Of a stretch of 43,593 nt of DNA, positions 29,059 through 37,977 are shown in pieces (position 1 is the stretch's first letter; each line of letters begins with the position of its first letter). The stretch lies in the IMG/VR virus record IMGVR_UViG_3300032676_002149, positions 1 through 43,593 of that record; one strand, 5' to 3'. The DNA is from a virus. The position numbers and the translations under genes were made by a program. The notes under the pieces are model-generated. The model ran no database searches, was not told where the DNA came from, and saw only the letters and a list, made by a program, of their open reading frames with translations.

Positions 29059-31662
29059 ATGGCGCTTCCTTCCAAAGTTAAGCCGGGCGATCCGATCAAG
29101 GCCAGCGATTGGAACGCGCTAATTGATTTCGTTCGCGCGGCCCAAGTCAATCCCGGTAGCGGTGTCCGTGTTACCCGCACCCCGAGCGGCACCACGCTTG
29201 CCGTGGATAAAACACCGCAACGGAATGTTACCTTGCCACGCTTTCCATTTCAGGTCATTCAGGTTTCCGGGGGAGATAAGGATACCGGCGATAGCCCCAC
29301 CATTGGCGTGATTTCAGACAGCCATGTCATCAATGCTGCTGATAAGGATGCTTACGAAGAGGACAATTCGGAGTGGGGTTTATTAAACGACGATGAAACC
29401 GATGGGGATTTTGATCTTCCCGCCATTGGCGATAAAATCTGGCTTCAGTTTACGTTTGATCAAGATCAGAACCTGACATCAATCGACCTGATGTATGGCT
29501 CCGTGGGTGGCGATGACTGGCAGTATTACCCCGACCCAATCGAGATCAATACCGACGGCGATCCGTATCAGGAATATTACCACCAGATCGTTGCGGAAGC
29601 GACCGACCCGGAGAACGATCCGCGCGTCGGATTGATTATCGAAGATAACGACGGCACTCGGGTTAAAATCGTCCAGATTCTCAAAACCAATCTCATCATT
29701 TTACCCGCCGTCACCACGCAGGATGCTGACGAGCCTGGATTGGATATTATGGTGGCGATTCCATCAAATGCGCCTGCGACGGCAGATGATGGCAGTGGAG
29801 ATGAAATCAATGAAGAGACGGATGTAAAAACACCGTGGGAGTTTGCATCTTCGGAAGATGAGTTTCCGTTCAAGGTAAAAATCCGCAGCAACCCGGATAA
29901 TCCAGATGAGCAGGAATTCGGTGTGACCTACAATTCCTTGTTGCTCGCTTCGCCGGATCACGAGGACAACGTGGAGATTTCCGGTTTGATAGACGGCGAT
30001 GACGGTTGGGTGACATGGAATGGCGAGGATGATCTCGTATGGCTGGAGATCGAGTGGGACGATTGGCCTGACAGTTACACCGCGAGCATCAAATCTTATA
30101 GCAACGGAGATGATTTCGGCGATGGCGAGGTTGAATCGGATGGCGACGATCCACCCACGCAGACGCATGCCCGAATCGTCATTGCGGAGATCACGGCAGA
30201 CAAGGATGGCAACCCCATCATTGACCAACGCGTGCGCACCCATTTGCAAATGGTCGGTGCAATGGAGGAGGATGGAAACGGAGTGGTAATAGACTGTATG
30301 GTTCCAACAGCCTACCCTTCTGCTGACGTTTTACCGGAGTGGATGCAAGGGGATGGCAATTTCGATGATGGTTACAATGTATGGTTTGGAAGCGGAACCG
30401 CGTCATTTGTGGGAGAAGATGCTGCACCGATTGGCTGGTTGGAGATTGAAGTTCAAGACCCGAACGACGATACCGCGAGCGCGATGTCCCTGCTGGTTGG
30501 CGACGATGACCAGTCCAACGATATGCTCTGCTTTACCTACACCGGAGATGCAGGGCAGAACGAAGTTTACATCCAATGGGCGGACTACCCTATCATCCTT
30601 TTATGCGATGATGGTGAGGATGAGGATAATGCCAATCAGGTGAACCTGAACATCGAGGATGGCCCTGAAGTTTATCTTCAGGACGGCACTGGTAACGAGA
30701 TTACCGTGAACATCAACGACATGCCTGCCATCCAGCTTGATGACACTGAGGATCACACAGGCAATCAGGTTAGCCTCACTTTGGATGATGGTCCTCAAGT
30801 ATTGCTGACCGATGATGATTCCAGCGGGAACAGCATCGACATCAACATCACGGACATGCCAATTGTGCAGTTGCAGGATGATTCCAGCAACGAAGTGAAC
30901 ATGAACCTGTCTGATGGGCCGGAAGTCTATCTGACTGATGGCACTGCCAGTATCAGCCTCAACATTGCAGACATGCCGGAGTTGTTACTGGATGACGGTG
31001 AGGGCAATAGTCTAAGCATCAATCTCGACAACGGGCCGGGATTTGATCTGAAGAATGATAGCAATGACACTTCCTCTTGGTATGCCGACAGTATCGAGTT
31101 TGATGACGATGATGGCAACAAGACGGTGATGGATTCCAACAGTTTCACCATCACCAGTTCGGGTGGAGACGTGACAGCACTTACTGATGGCGACCTGCAA
31201 ATGCCCAAGGACGGCACTATCGAGATTGGCGATGAAGGCTCAATCACTGTCGGAAAGTCCGTGCTATCCGATGGTGATCTTGACCTTGGCGACGATGGCA
31301 CGATTGAGATTGGTGACAGCGGTTCGATCACCGTGGGCAGTGCTGTTCTCTCGGACGGCGACCTTGATTTGGGAGCGAGTGGTTCGCTGGAGACGGATAC
31401 TATTGATACCACCGGGGACGTTACCATTGGCGGCGATCTGGATATTACCGGGGATTTTGATGTTTCAGGCGATGGAAGCATCAGCGGCGATTTGGACGTA
31501 AGCGGCGACATCACGTGCTCCTCCCTTTCAGCCGACAGCATCTCCTATGGGGGTGAAGAATTGGACAGCTACATTGACGATTCAATCCGCACGGCGCTCG
31601 ACAGCCTCTCTGCATCCATCGACTGCGATTCCATGACCGTCACCTTCAGCTACAGCTATTGA
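29059..31662 (+). CDS. Large acidic tail-stalk/fibre protein with tandem repeats
   Basis: An 867-residue, very acidic protein. Residues 1-70 (KPGDPIKASDWNALIDFVRA) resemble attachment domains of phage tail proteins. About residues 530-665 hold four to five tandem repeats of the type DGPxVYLxDGxGN, then NINDMPxIQLDD, each about 33 residues. The C-terminal 130 residues contain GDL/GDV/GDI repeats (for example TTGDVTIGGDLDITGDFDVS) as in beta-helical stalks. Likely a trimeric, calcium-binding tail spike or stalk; the many Asp/Gly pairs support that. There is no enzymatic motif. Confidence 0.65.
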   Translation: MALPSKVKPGDPIKASDWNALIDFVRAAQVNPGSGVRVTRTPSGTTLAVDKTPQRNVTLPRFPFQVIQVSGGDKDTGDSPTIGVISDSHVINAADKDAYEEDNSEWGLLNDDETDGDFDLPAIGDKIWLQFTFDQDQNLTSIDLMYGSVGGDDWQYYPDPIEINTDGDPYQEYYHQIVAEATDPENDPRVGLIIEDNDGTRVKIVQILKTNLIILPAVTTQDADEPGLDIMVAIPSNAPATADDGSGDEINEETDVKTPWEFASSEDEFPFKVKIRSNPDNPDEQEFGVTYNSLLLASPDHEDNVEISGLIDGDDGWVTWNGEDDLVWLEIEWDDWPDSYTASIKSYSNGDDFGDGEVESDGDDPPTQTHARIVIAEITADKDGNPIIDQRVRTHLQMVGAMEEDGNGVVIDCMVPTAYPSADVLPEWMQGDGNFDDGYNVWFGSGTASFVGEDAAPIGWLEIEVQDPNDDTASAMSLLVGDDDQSNDMLCFTYTGDAGQNEVYIQWADYPIILLCDDGEDEDNANQVNLNIEDGPEVYLQDGTGNEITVNINDMPAIQLDDTEDHTGNQVSLTLDDGPQVLLTDDDSSGNSIDINITDMPIVQLQDDSSNEVNMNLSDGPEVYLTDGTASISLNIADMPELLLDDGEGNSLSINLDNGPGFDLKNDSNDTSSWYADSIEFDDDDGNKTVMDSNSFTITSSGGDVTALTDGDLQMPKDGTIEIGDEGSITVGKSVLSDGDLDLGDDGTIEIGDSGSITVGSAVLSDGDLDLGASGSLETDTIDTTGDVTIGGDLDITGDFDVSGDGSISGDLDVSGDITCSSLSADSISYGGEELDSYIDDSIRTALDSLSASIDCDSMTVTFSYSY

Positions 31663-31663
31663 T

Positions 31664-31885
31664 ATGGGCGTTATTCAAACAGTGGATTTGCCCGAGGATT
31701 GCGGTTGCTGCGAATGCCAGGGGAGCGAGCATGGCAATACACCGGGGTGCTGCGCATCAAAAGGCTGCTGCCCCGGTGAAGACGGGCATCGGTGCGGCAG
31801 TTACGATGATGGCACGGGTTGCTGCTGTTGTCCCGCATGGGAAGCGCCTGCGGGCGAGAATTGCGATTGCGTCTATGTGGGGTGA
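31664..31885 (+). CDS. Cysteine-rich 73-aa protein
   Basis: A 73-residue protein with 15 cysteines (20%) arranged in CC, CxC and CCCC clusters: EDCGCCECQG, GCCASKGCCPG and GTGCCCCPAW. It starts one base after the stalk stop. I do not recognise the family. Such density suggests metal binding (metallothionein-like or cluster-binding) or dense disulfides in a secreted or virion protein; there is no signal peptide. The same DNA is also open in the frame of the following gene, but the next gene's real start is at 31890. Confidence 0.6.
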   Translation: MGVIQTVDLPEDCGCCECQGSEHGNTPGCCASKGCCPGEDGHRCGSYDDGTGCCCCPAWEAPAGENCDCVYVG

Positions 31886-31889
31886 GTGC

Positions 31890-32384
31890 ATGAACTCAGA
31901 AAAGCTCGATAAGATAAAATATGCTCTTACGCTTCGGGCTTCGCAGATTCCCGATGTGCGGGAAAAAATGCGTTCGCTTTGTGGTTGCCTGCCGGAACGC
32001 GCCACCATGCGCGAGGATTTCGCCGCGTGCGGCCACGGAAACCTGCTTTCATTCTGGGAACGCATGGTCGCGTTACTCCCGGATGCTACCGCGCTCGCGG
32101 ACGCTGTGTGGGCTGATTATGAGCGGCATATCGAAGAACTGAAAAAGCAGGAACCGCCGCTTCCCACCCTCGGCGAAATGGCCGCAAACTTTGGCGGGGC
32201 TGTGCTCCGCGATTTGAAAGCAGGCCGTCCCCGGCGTTCCCCTGATCAGGTGGAAGCGATTTTGACAATCTGCCGCGAGTGCGAGCATTGGCGAGCCGAA
32301 GACCAGCGCTGTGGCAAGTGCGGTTGCTGGATTCGCAAGAAAGCTTCGTGGGCGCAGGAACACTGCAAGCTCGGCAAATGGTGA
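31890..32384 (+). CDS. Zinc-ribbon protein, possibly DUF6171-like
   Basis: A 164-residue protein ending in ICRECEHW and then CGKCGCWIRKKASWAQEHCK, a four- to six-Cys zinc ribbon with the CxxC...CGKCGC layout seen in small tail-associated proteins (DUF6171-like, by pattern). The N-terminal 100 residues are helical. It follows the 15-Cys protein and precedes small fibre-related genes, so the pair may act together in tail-tip assembly. Confidence 0.55.
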   Translation: MNSEKLDKIKYALTLRASQIPDVREKMRSLCGCLPERATMREDFAACGHGNLLSFWERMVALLPDATALADAVWADYERHIEELKKQEPPLPTLGEMAANFGGAVLRDLKAGRPRRSPDQVEAILTICRECEHWRAEDQRCGKCGCWIRKKASWAQEHCKLGKW

Positions 32385-32388
32385 ATTT

Positions 32389-32616
32389 ATGAAACAGATT
32401 ATTCTTCAGGCAACCCGAAAGCAGTATGACGATCTCGTGAAATTCCTGGATCGGCGTTGCACGATCAGAACAGACGAGATCGCGGATTTTCAGAGCGTAC
32501 GCGTCATGTTGCGAACGGCAAGAGTGGTTGACATCGCCGATACCAGCGAGAAGCGCACGCTTACCAAACGGCTTGCAAGTAAGCCAGCGGAAGCCGTGCC
32601 GACCCCTGAATCCTGA
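32389..32616 (+). CDS. Small hypothetical protein, 75 aa
   Basis: A 75-residue protein with a short ferredoxin-like pattern (MKQIILQATRKQYDDLVKFL, then FQSVRVMLRTARVVDI). No family recognised. It starts 2 bases after the previous stop and belongs to the tail operon. Confidence 0.45.
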   Translation: MKQIILQATRKQYDDLVKFLDRRCTIRTDEIADFQSVRVMLRTARVVDIADTSEKRTLTKRLASKPAEAVPTPES

Positions 32617-32621
32617 TTCCT

Positions 32622-32918
32622 ATGTCTGAAATTTCCATGCTTCCCTCGGACGCCCAAAAGGCGGCAGCCAAAATTGATTCCGCGCTGAACCGCGGCGTCA
32701 ACATGCTCAACCTCATGATTTCCCAAATCGAGGACACGCTCAATAAAAGCGTGGACGCGAACAAGAAATCGATTGCCAGCGCCGACATCATCGCAGCGGG
32801 CGGAGATCGTTACGTGAATCTGCTCAATATGATCGCCAGCGCGAAAGCCACGGTCAATTTCATTGATCCTGGCACTTATCCGACGCCGCAGCCGTTGACA
32901 CAAACCCCTTCGGCGTGA
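32622..32918 (+). CDS. Small helical tail-operon protein, 98 aa
   Basis: A 98-residue helical protein (SALNRGVNMLNLMISQIEDT) with a Pro/Thr-rich tail. It overlaps the giant fibre gene by GTGA, which suggests it is needed in step with it, for example as a fibre chaperone or hub linker. Not recognised. Confidence 0.45.
   Translation: MSEISMLPSDAQKAAAKIDSALNRGVNMLNLMISQIEDTLNKSVDANKKSIASADIIAAGGDRYVNLLNMIASAKATVNFIDPGTYPTPQPLTQTPSA
32894..32899 (+). promoter_or_regulatory. GTTGAC motif, 15 bases before the fibre gene
   Basis: GTTGAC lies inside the end of the 98-residue gene, with 15 bases before GTG 32915. Confidence 0.4.
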
Positions 32919-35900
32919 AGATCACCGTAAGCCTCGATTCACAAGCCGTCATTGTCCAGCCCACGCCGTTGCGGATCAAGGCTGGGGCGTTTGTTCCGGT
33001 CGCCATTGCGTTCACCCGCGCCGCGCAGACTGTGACGCTTCCGCAGGGCGCAGCCATTGAGTTTGCTCTCAAACCTCGGAACCAATGGACAGGCGGGCTG
33101 CTGGCGTATCTGAATTCTTTCGAAGTAACCGCCGGTAACATCTATAACGGGACGCTCAACTGCTCCTCCAGTTCTTTGCTTAGCGCATTGGGTCTGAACG
33201 ACTCGACGCCGCTGAACGATCTTCCCCAACTTGAGGCGAGCGGCGAGGTGACATGGAGCGTTGGTAACCAGAAGTTCCGCTCCAGCACGTTTCCGGTGAT
33301 CATCGAAACGCCGATTACGGACGATAACCCGATTCCCTCGCCCGACCCTGAGCTTTATCCCGCTCCGGGCACAATCGCGCTCAAAAGCGATATTCCCACG
33401 CTGCCCGATCTGACTCCCTATGCCCTCAAGAGCGAGATTCCGGCTGTTGGCACTGCCTCGAAGCTGGATGCAGGAGTGGCGGACGGAGCGGCCACACTGG
33501 ATACCGGTGGAAAACTCGTCCAAGCGCAGATTCCAGATTCCGTTGCGCTTAAAAGCGAACTGCCAGTCGTGGGCACCGCTGCAAAATTGGATGAGGGAGT
33601 GCCAAATGGAGCAGCCACGCTGGATGCTGGTGGAAAACTTGTCCAAGGCCAGGTTCCAGATGCAGTCGCACTCAAGACCGAACTCCCAGCCTTTGCCTCG
33701 ACTACCGAGGCAGCGGTTGGCACTCGCGCCGATGTGGTGATGAGTCCGCTGGACGTGGCTGCATGGTTCGATGCCAAGCTGCCAGGCAATGCAGGGCTTG
33801 CCCTTTTGGGAAACGATTCGTGGGGCTTGCCCGATCTTTCCAGTTATTCCGGCAGGCTTGCAGGGGATGGCACCAGCATTTCCGGCGTTTCTGCCATCGG
33901 ATTGATCAGCCCGCTCGGGCTGCAATTTTACGACAGCGGCGCCGGAATGTGGGTTTCCAGCGCCACACTGCAAGCGCCAGGCATAAACGGTCCTTACGGT
34001 GCGAATTTTTCTGACAACTTCGGAACGTGGCTTTTTGTGAACGGCATTCAGGCTCCGTGGTTCTCCGGCGACGGCACAAACCTTTCCAATCTCACCGCAT
34101 TCCAACTGATCAGTCCCTGGGGATACTCGATTTATGATTCGGGCTGTGGTAATTGGCAGGTGGATGGAAATCTGAACGCAAACTCGTTCTTTGGCTGTTT
34201 CAGCGGCGATGGATCGAACCTTTCTAATCTCACGGCCTTTCAATTGAACAGCCCTTACGGGAATGCGCTCTTTGATTCAGGCGGTGGCGAGTGGCAGGTC
34301 AATGGCGACCTGAATGCAAATGGATTCTATGGCAATTTCAACGGCGACGGCTCGAATCTCAATAACCTCACCGCCCTCCAACTACTGAGTCCCTACGGAA
34401 ATTCTATTTATGATTCCGGCTCCGGCAATTGGCAGATTGGCGGGAACGTCTATGCAAACACTTTCAACGGCGCATTCAGTGGCGATGGATCGAATCTCTC
34501 GAATGTCGCAGCGGTTCAGGTGACCAGCCCTTGGGGGTGTTCGATCTACGATGCAGGTTCTGGCAACTGGCAAGTCGATGGAGGCGTTGCGTCTGGGTGG
34601 TTCAGCGGCGATGGATCGAGTCTTTCAAATCTCACGGCATTTCAATTAAACAGCCCTTACGGTTACGGGATTTATGATTCCGGCTGGGGCAATTGGCAAG
34701 TTGGCGGCGGCATGAGCGCAGGATGGTTCAACGGAAGTTTCGGCGGTGACGGTTCCGGGCTTTACAACATCAATGCTAGCCAGTTGGACAGCCCCTACGG
34801 ATATTCGATCTACGACTCCGGGTGGGGCAACTGGCAGGTGAATGGCTGGATGTACGGCTCCTTCATCGGTGACGGCGGCGGGCTCCAGAATGTCTTTGCC
34901 CAATATGCGTGTTGCGATCAGAATGGAAACGACATCGTGAATACCTATCCCCAGCAATGGGGATATTACGGCAGCATGAGCGTCGGCGGCGCTGATTGGG
35001 CTAATGGCGCAAGCTCTTCCAATTATTCCAGCTACGCCAACGCGGACAATTGGGGATACCAACTTTACGGTGCGGGCAACATTCCCTGGAATTACTTCGG
35101 CGGCAGCCCAAATCCGGGAGACGTGGTGGCATTCGATGGAAATAACTGGACTCCATCGCTCGCATTTCCGACGCCAACTACGGTGTCCAATGCCGCGGCG
35201 CGGTATGCCACCAGCGGAATGCGTCCCGGCTGGCTCGTCAAACAACTCGATAACAGGACGGTTTATCAAGTGCTCGATCCAAACGACTGCGCCACGGAAC
35301 TTGGCTGGGTTCCTGTTGGGCCATTTATCCTTGTCCCGGTCAACAGCACGCCGCTCACCATCGACAACCCTTCGCCCACGCTTGGCGCGACGATTCATTG
35401 TTCCCTTGGAACATGGAGCGATAATCCCACAGCCTACGCATATCAATGGTATAGAAACAGTTCTGCCATCAGCGGAGCAATCGCCCTAACTTACACTGTG
35501 GTCGCTGCCGATGATGGAGCCAGCTTGCAATGCGTGGTGACCGCAACCAACGCAGCAGGAACAGGCACCGATAGCGCTTCCATCCAGGTGGTTGTGCTGA
35601 CCGCTCCAACAAACACAGCTGCGCCTGCGATTTCTCCAGCAGGTGCGCCGAACATTGGCGATACACTCTCCCTAAGCGGCGGTTCATGGACAGGTTACGG
35701 CTATACAGTGTCATACCAGTGGAAACGCGGCGGAACGGCAATTCCAGGGGCAACGGGAGCAACTTACACGCTCGGTGCCGCCGACGCAGGGCAGTCCATC
35801 ACTTGTGCCGTCACTCGGACGAATATTCGCGGCTCTGCGTCAGTGACCACTGCGGCAACTGGCACGGTGACAAAACTCATCGCGGTCAACACCGCCATTC

Positions 35901-36808
35901 CGACTTTAAGTCCAACGACATTGTTCCCCGGAGCGGTCGTTACTTGTTCGCCGGGAGCGTGGAACTATCATCCCACCACTTACAATTATCAGTGGCGGCG
36001 GAACGGCGTCGCCATCTCCGGCGCAACCAACCCAACTTATCTGGTTGCCACGGGAGATGTGGGCGCGACGTTCAGTTGTGCTGTCACCGCTACAAACCCG
36101 GCGGGAACAAGCGGAGCCGTTGTTTCAGCGACGAGTTCCCCCGTTGTCGCCGCCACAGCCATGCTGTCCGGTTCCTCGCTGCTTGCCTTCTGGAAGCTCG
36201 ATGAAACCAGCGGCATGCGCATGGACATTTCTGGCAATGGACAGAATCTTACCCCATACGAAACCGTCGCTTCCTTGCCGGGTCCATTTGGCGCTGCTTG
36301 CGCGTCTTTCCGCAGAACAGGTTATCTCCAGAATACAGCCCTCACACCGAGTTTCACCGGACAAATTCTCACCGCATCCGTGTGGGTGCGTCCGCAGGCG
36401 CTTGAAGACGGAACTATTCTGAGTCAGTGGAACTGTGGCGGTTGGCTCAATCTCGCAACCTGCTCCTCGGGATTGAAGTTTGCTTTCGGCCACGATGCCC
36501 TCGACAACATCGTGGTTCCCGTTTCGACCGGAACCTGGCACCACGTCACCCAGTCCTGGGATGGCAACCAGATTCGCGTTACCGTCGATGGCCAGGAATA
36601 CACCCTCAACAAGGCGAACATGCCGGAAAACCCGCCTTACCTTACAAATTCGGGCGCTCCATTTGACATCGGGGCATCGGATACATGGAACGGCAATTCC
36701 CGTGGGAACTTCGACATCTGTTGCGTGGGGCTGTGGAAACGCGCCCTCACTGCCACGGAAACCGCAGCCCTTTACAACAACGGAGCCGGTTTCTTTTACC
36801 CATTTTAA
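32915..36808 (+). CDS. Giant tail fibre/adhesin, 1297 aa
   Basis: The N-terminal 140 residues form a beta-rich attachment domain like those of phage baseplate proteins. Residues about 165-255 have two copies of a 35-residue tail repeat (LDAGVADGAATLDTGGKLVQ). Residues about 305-660 hold seven repeats of about 45 residues (GDGSNLSNLTAFQL, SPYGYxIYDSGxGNWQVxG). Then come three Ig-like domains (about 810-1075) and a C-terminal LamG-type domain (LLAFWKLDETSG, then WVRPQALEDGTILSQW). The final domains are the likely receptor-binding module. GTG start overlaps the previous gene. Confidence 0.8.
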   Translation: MKITVSLDSQAVIVQPTPLRIKAGAFVPVAIAFTRAAQTVTLPQGAAIEFALKPRNQWTGGLLAYLNSFEVTAGNIYNGTLNCSSSSLLSALGLNDSTPLNDLPQLEASGEVTWSVGNQKFRSSTFPVIIETPITDDNPIPSPDPELYPAPGTIALKSDIPTLPDLTPYALKSEIPAVGTASKLDAGVADGAATLDTGGKLVQAQIPDSVALKSELPVVGTAAKLDEGVPNGAATLDAGGKLVQGQVPDAVALKTELPAFASTTEAAVGTRADVVMSPLDVAAWFDAKLPGNAGLALLGNDSWGLPDLSSYSGRLAGDGTSISGVSAIGLISPLGLQFYDSGAGMWVSSATLQAPGINGPYGANFSDNFGTWLFVNGIQAPWFSGDGTNLSNLTAFQLISPWGYSIYDSGCGNWQVDGNLNANSFFGCFSGDGSNLSNLTAFQLNSPYGNALFDSGGGEWQVNGDLNANGFYGNFNGDGSNLNNLTALQLLSPYGNSIYDSGSGNWQIGGNVYANTFNGAFSGDGSNLSNVAAVQVTSPWGCSIYDAGSGNWQVDGGVASGWFSGDGSSLSNLTAFQLNSPYGYGIYDSGWGNWQVGGGMSAGWFNGSFGGDGSGLYNINASQLDSPYGYSIYDSGWGNWQVNGWMYGSFIGDGGGLQNVFAQYACCDQNGNDIVNTYPQQWGYYGSMSVGGADWANGASSSNYSSYANADNWGYQLYGAGNIPWNYFGGSPNPGDVVAFDGNNWTPSLAFPTPTTVSNAAARYATSGMRPGWLVKQLDNRTVYQVLDPNDCATELGWVPVGPFILVPVNSTPLTIDNPSPTLGATIHCSLGTWSDNPTAYAYQWYRNSSAISGAIALTYTVVAADDGASLQCVVTATNAAGTGTDSASIQVVVLTAPTNTAAPAISPAGAPNIGDTLSLSGGSWTGYGYTVSYQWKRGGTAIPGATGATYTLGAADAGQSITCAVTRTNIRGSASVTTAATGTVTKLIAVNTAIPTLSPTTLFPGAVVTCSPGAWNYHPTTYNYQWRRNGVAISGATNPTYLVATGDVGATFSCAVTATNPAGTSGAVVSATSSPVVAATAMLSGSSLLAFWKLDETSGMRMDISGNGQNLTPYETVASLPGPFGAACASFRRTGYLQNTALTPSFTGQILTASVWVRPQALEDGTILSQWNCGGWLNLATCSSGLKFAFGHDALDNIVVPVSTGTWHHVTQSWDGNQIRVTVDGQEYTLNKANMPENPPYLTNSGAPFDIGASDTWNGNSRGNFDICCVGLWKRALTATETAALYNNGAGFFYPF

Positions 36809-36833
36809 CCCAATTTCTGGAGCATGAAGCTCC

Positions 36834-37076
36834 ATGAACAACCAAACCCAAAATCCTATGCTGACAAAAACACCTGAAGCCCAAGCGGCTGAATATGCCA
36901 ATAGCCTCCTGAATATGGCTAACCAGTTTCAGCAACGCGTGCTATCGCTCACGACCAACGGTGCTGCCGCCAATCCCCAGATTGGCGCTCCTGCCGTTTC
37001 CGCTGACCAGATCGGCTCCGCGCTCGGAAACGCGAATCTGACCAAGATTCAGGCGGCCATTGCGGCCCTCGCTTAA
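36834..37076 (+). CDS. Small hypothetical protein, 80 aa
   Basis: An 80-residue protein, helical N-terminus (EAQAAEYANSLLNMANQFQQ) and Ala/Gly-rich C-terminus. A start at Met9 is also possible. The GGAG ribosome site lies in a GGAGC/GCTCC hairpin just before the ATG. Ends before a terminator; may be a virion decoration or tail-operon accessory protein. Confidence 0.5.
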   Translation: MNNQTQNPMLTKTPEAQAAEYANSLLNMANQFQQRVLSLTTNGAAANPQIGAPAVSADQIGSALGNANLTKIQAAIAALA

Positions 37077-37093
37077 AAGCCAATCGATCCGTT

Positions 37094-37124
37094 CGCCCTG
37101 ACGGGGAACAGGGCGCTCTTTTTT
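37094..37124 (+). terminator. Terminator-like hairpin after the tail operon
   Basis: CGCCCTG pairs perfectly with CAGGGCG across an 8-base loop and is followed by CTCTTTTTT. The next gene's ATG (37126) lies directly after the T-run, so the hairpin may instead control that gene. Confidence 0.7.
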
Positions 37125-37125
37125 C

Positions 37126-37413
37126 ATGACCACTCCATCCGATCAACTCCACGATTTGTCCGAAAAGTGCGACCTCTGCCGTGAATCCGTGCGCGAACGC
37201 CTTGCCTCATTCGACCGCCGCCTCTTCGCCTTGGAAATCATCGTTCGCGGCGAGGACGGACGCAACGGCATGAAGGCTCAACTCACCGGGCTTTGTGAGC
37301 GTTTTGATGCCTTCGAGAAGAAAGCGATTCGCTGGATCGCGATTGGAACTTCTCTCCCTGGGGTGGTCGTAGCAGTGGTCGCCGTCTTGAAATTTCTCGG
37401 ACGGGTTTGGTGA
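37126..37413 (+). CDS. Small membrane protein, XhlA-like
   Basis: A 95-residue protein with a coiled-coil N-terminus (two Cys at 15 and 18, CDLCRESVRERLASFDRRLF) and one C-terminal membrane segment (WIAIGTSLPGVVVAVVAVLKF). The layout matches XhlA/hemolysin-type phage proteins that aid lysis. There is no Shine-Dalgarno and the start abuts the terminator T-run. Confidence 0.5.
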   Translation: MTTPSDQLHDLSEKCDLCRESVRERLASFDRRLFALEIIVRGEDGRNGMKAQLTGLCERFDAFEKKAIRWIAIGTSLPGVVVAVVAVLKFLGRVW

Positions 37414-37425
37414 CCGTCCCAAGGA

Positions 37426-37977
37426 TCAACGCGGGAGATTCCGCTCCAGAAGTTTGACAACAATTGTGGCCACGTCGTTCTCGTAACCGCGATCCGCAAA
37501 GAGCCTCAGGTCGGCCACAAGCTCCGACGGCCCGACGAACATCCATCCGCGTTTCTTGAAGTGTTTTTTGAGCATCTCCTCGTCCTTCCCGTAAATCTTC
37601 CCCGCCACAAGGCACAGTTTAACGCTTGGTGAGGAAGAGATCATGCCATCGTCGGTTAACTGTTTGATGACCTGCTTTTTGACCGCTTTGAACAAGCGGT
37701 CGTTTTGGAAAAGCTTAAAGCGGATTGCCGTAACGGAATCCGACACAGAAAACCCGGCGTATTGCACACCCATCGAGTCGAGGTAACTCTTGCATTCGAT
37801 CAGGAGGAGTTTCTTCTCGGCGGGTTTATATGCGACAATGTCGATTTCCGGGCGCGGCATCGAAGGATTTTCGAGCGCCCTTTTTGTCGCCTTGTCCAAG
37901 TCCACCTTGAATCCGATCCGGGTCCAGTAGCCCCGTGCCTCGAATGCCTTTGATACGATTGTTTCGAATGCGTCCAT
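37426..37977 (-). CDS. PD-(D/E)xK nuclease-family protein
   Basis: A 183-residue protein. MPRPEIDIVAYKPAEKKLLL (40-59), then IECKSYLDS, gives a PD-(D/E)xK core with Glu44, Asp46, Glu61 and Lys63. The second half (VKLCLVAGKIYGKDEEMLKK) is a mixed alpha/beta extension. ATG 37977 is chosen over the earlier TTG. It lies tail-to-tail with the phage genes and upstream faces the RepB/recombinase cassette. It may be cassette cargo. Confidence 0.65.
   Translation of the reverse strand: MDAFETIVSKAFEARGYWTRIGFKVDLDKATKRALENPSMPRPEIDIVAYKPAEKKLLLIECKSYLDSMGVQYAGFSVSDSVTAIRFKLFQNDRLFKAVKKQVIKQLTDDGMISSSPSVKLCLVAGKIYGKDEEMLKKHFKKRGWMFVGPSELVADLRLFADRGYENDVATIVVKLLERNLPR

Noticed and set aside
30600-31050. 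Acidic repeats as a CRISPR-like or minisatellite array
   Set aside because: Units are conserved at protein level but vary in DNA, with no identical repeats or spacers, and the frame is open throughout.
31659-31889. Extension of the zinc-ribbon gene back over the 15-Cys ORF
   Set aside because: The extension is Ala/Arg/His-rich without structure, whereas the Cys-rich frame starts one base after the previous stop; ATG 31890 is the better start.
32939-34243. Minus-strand 434-codon frame opposite the fibre gene
   Set aside because: The plus-strand reading shows regular protein repeats; the opposite frame is a by-product of repeated, GC-biased codons.
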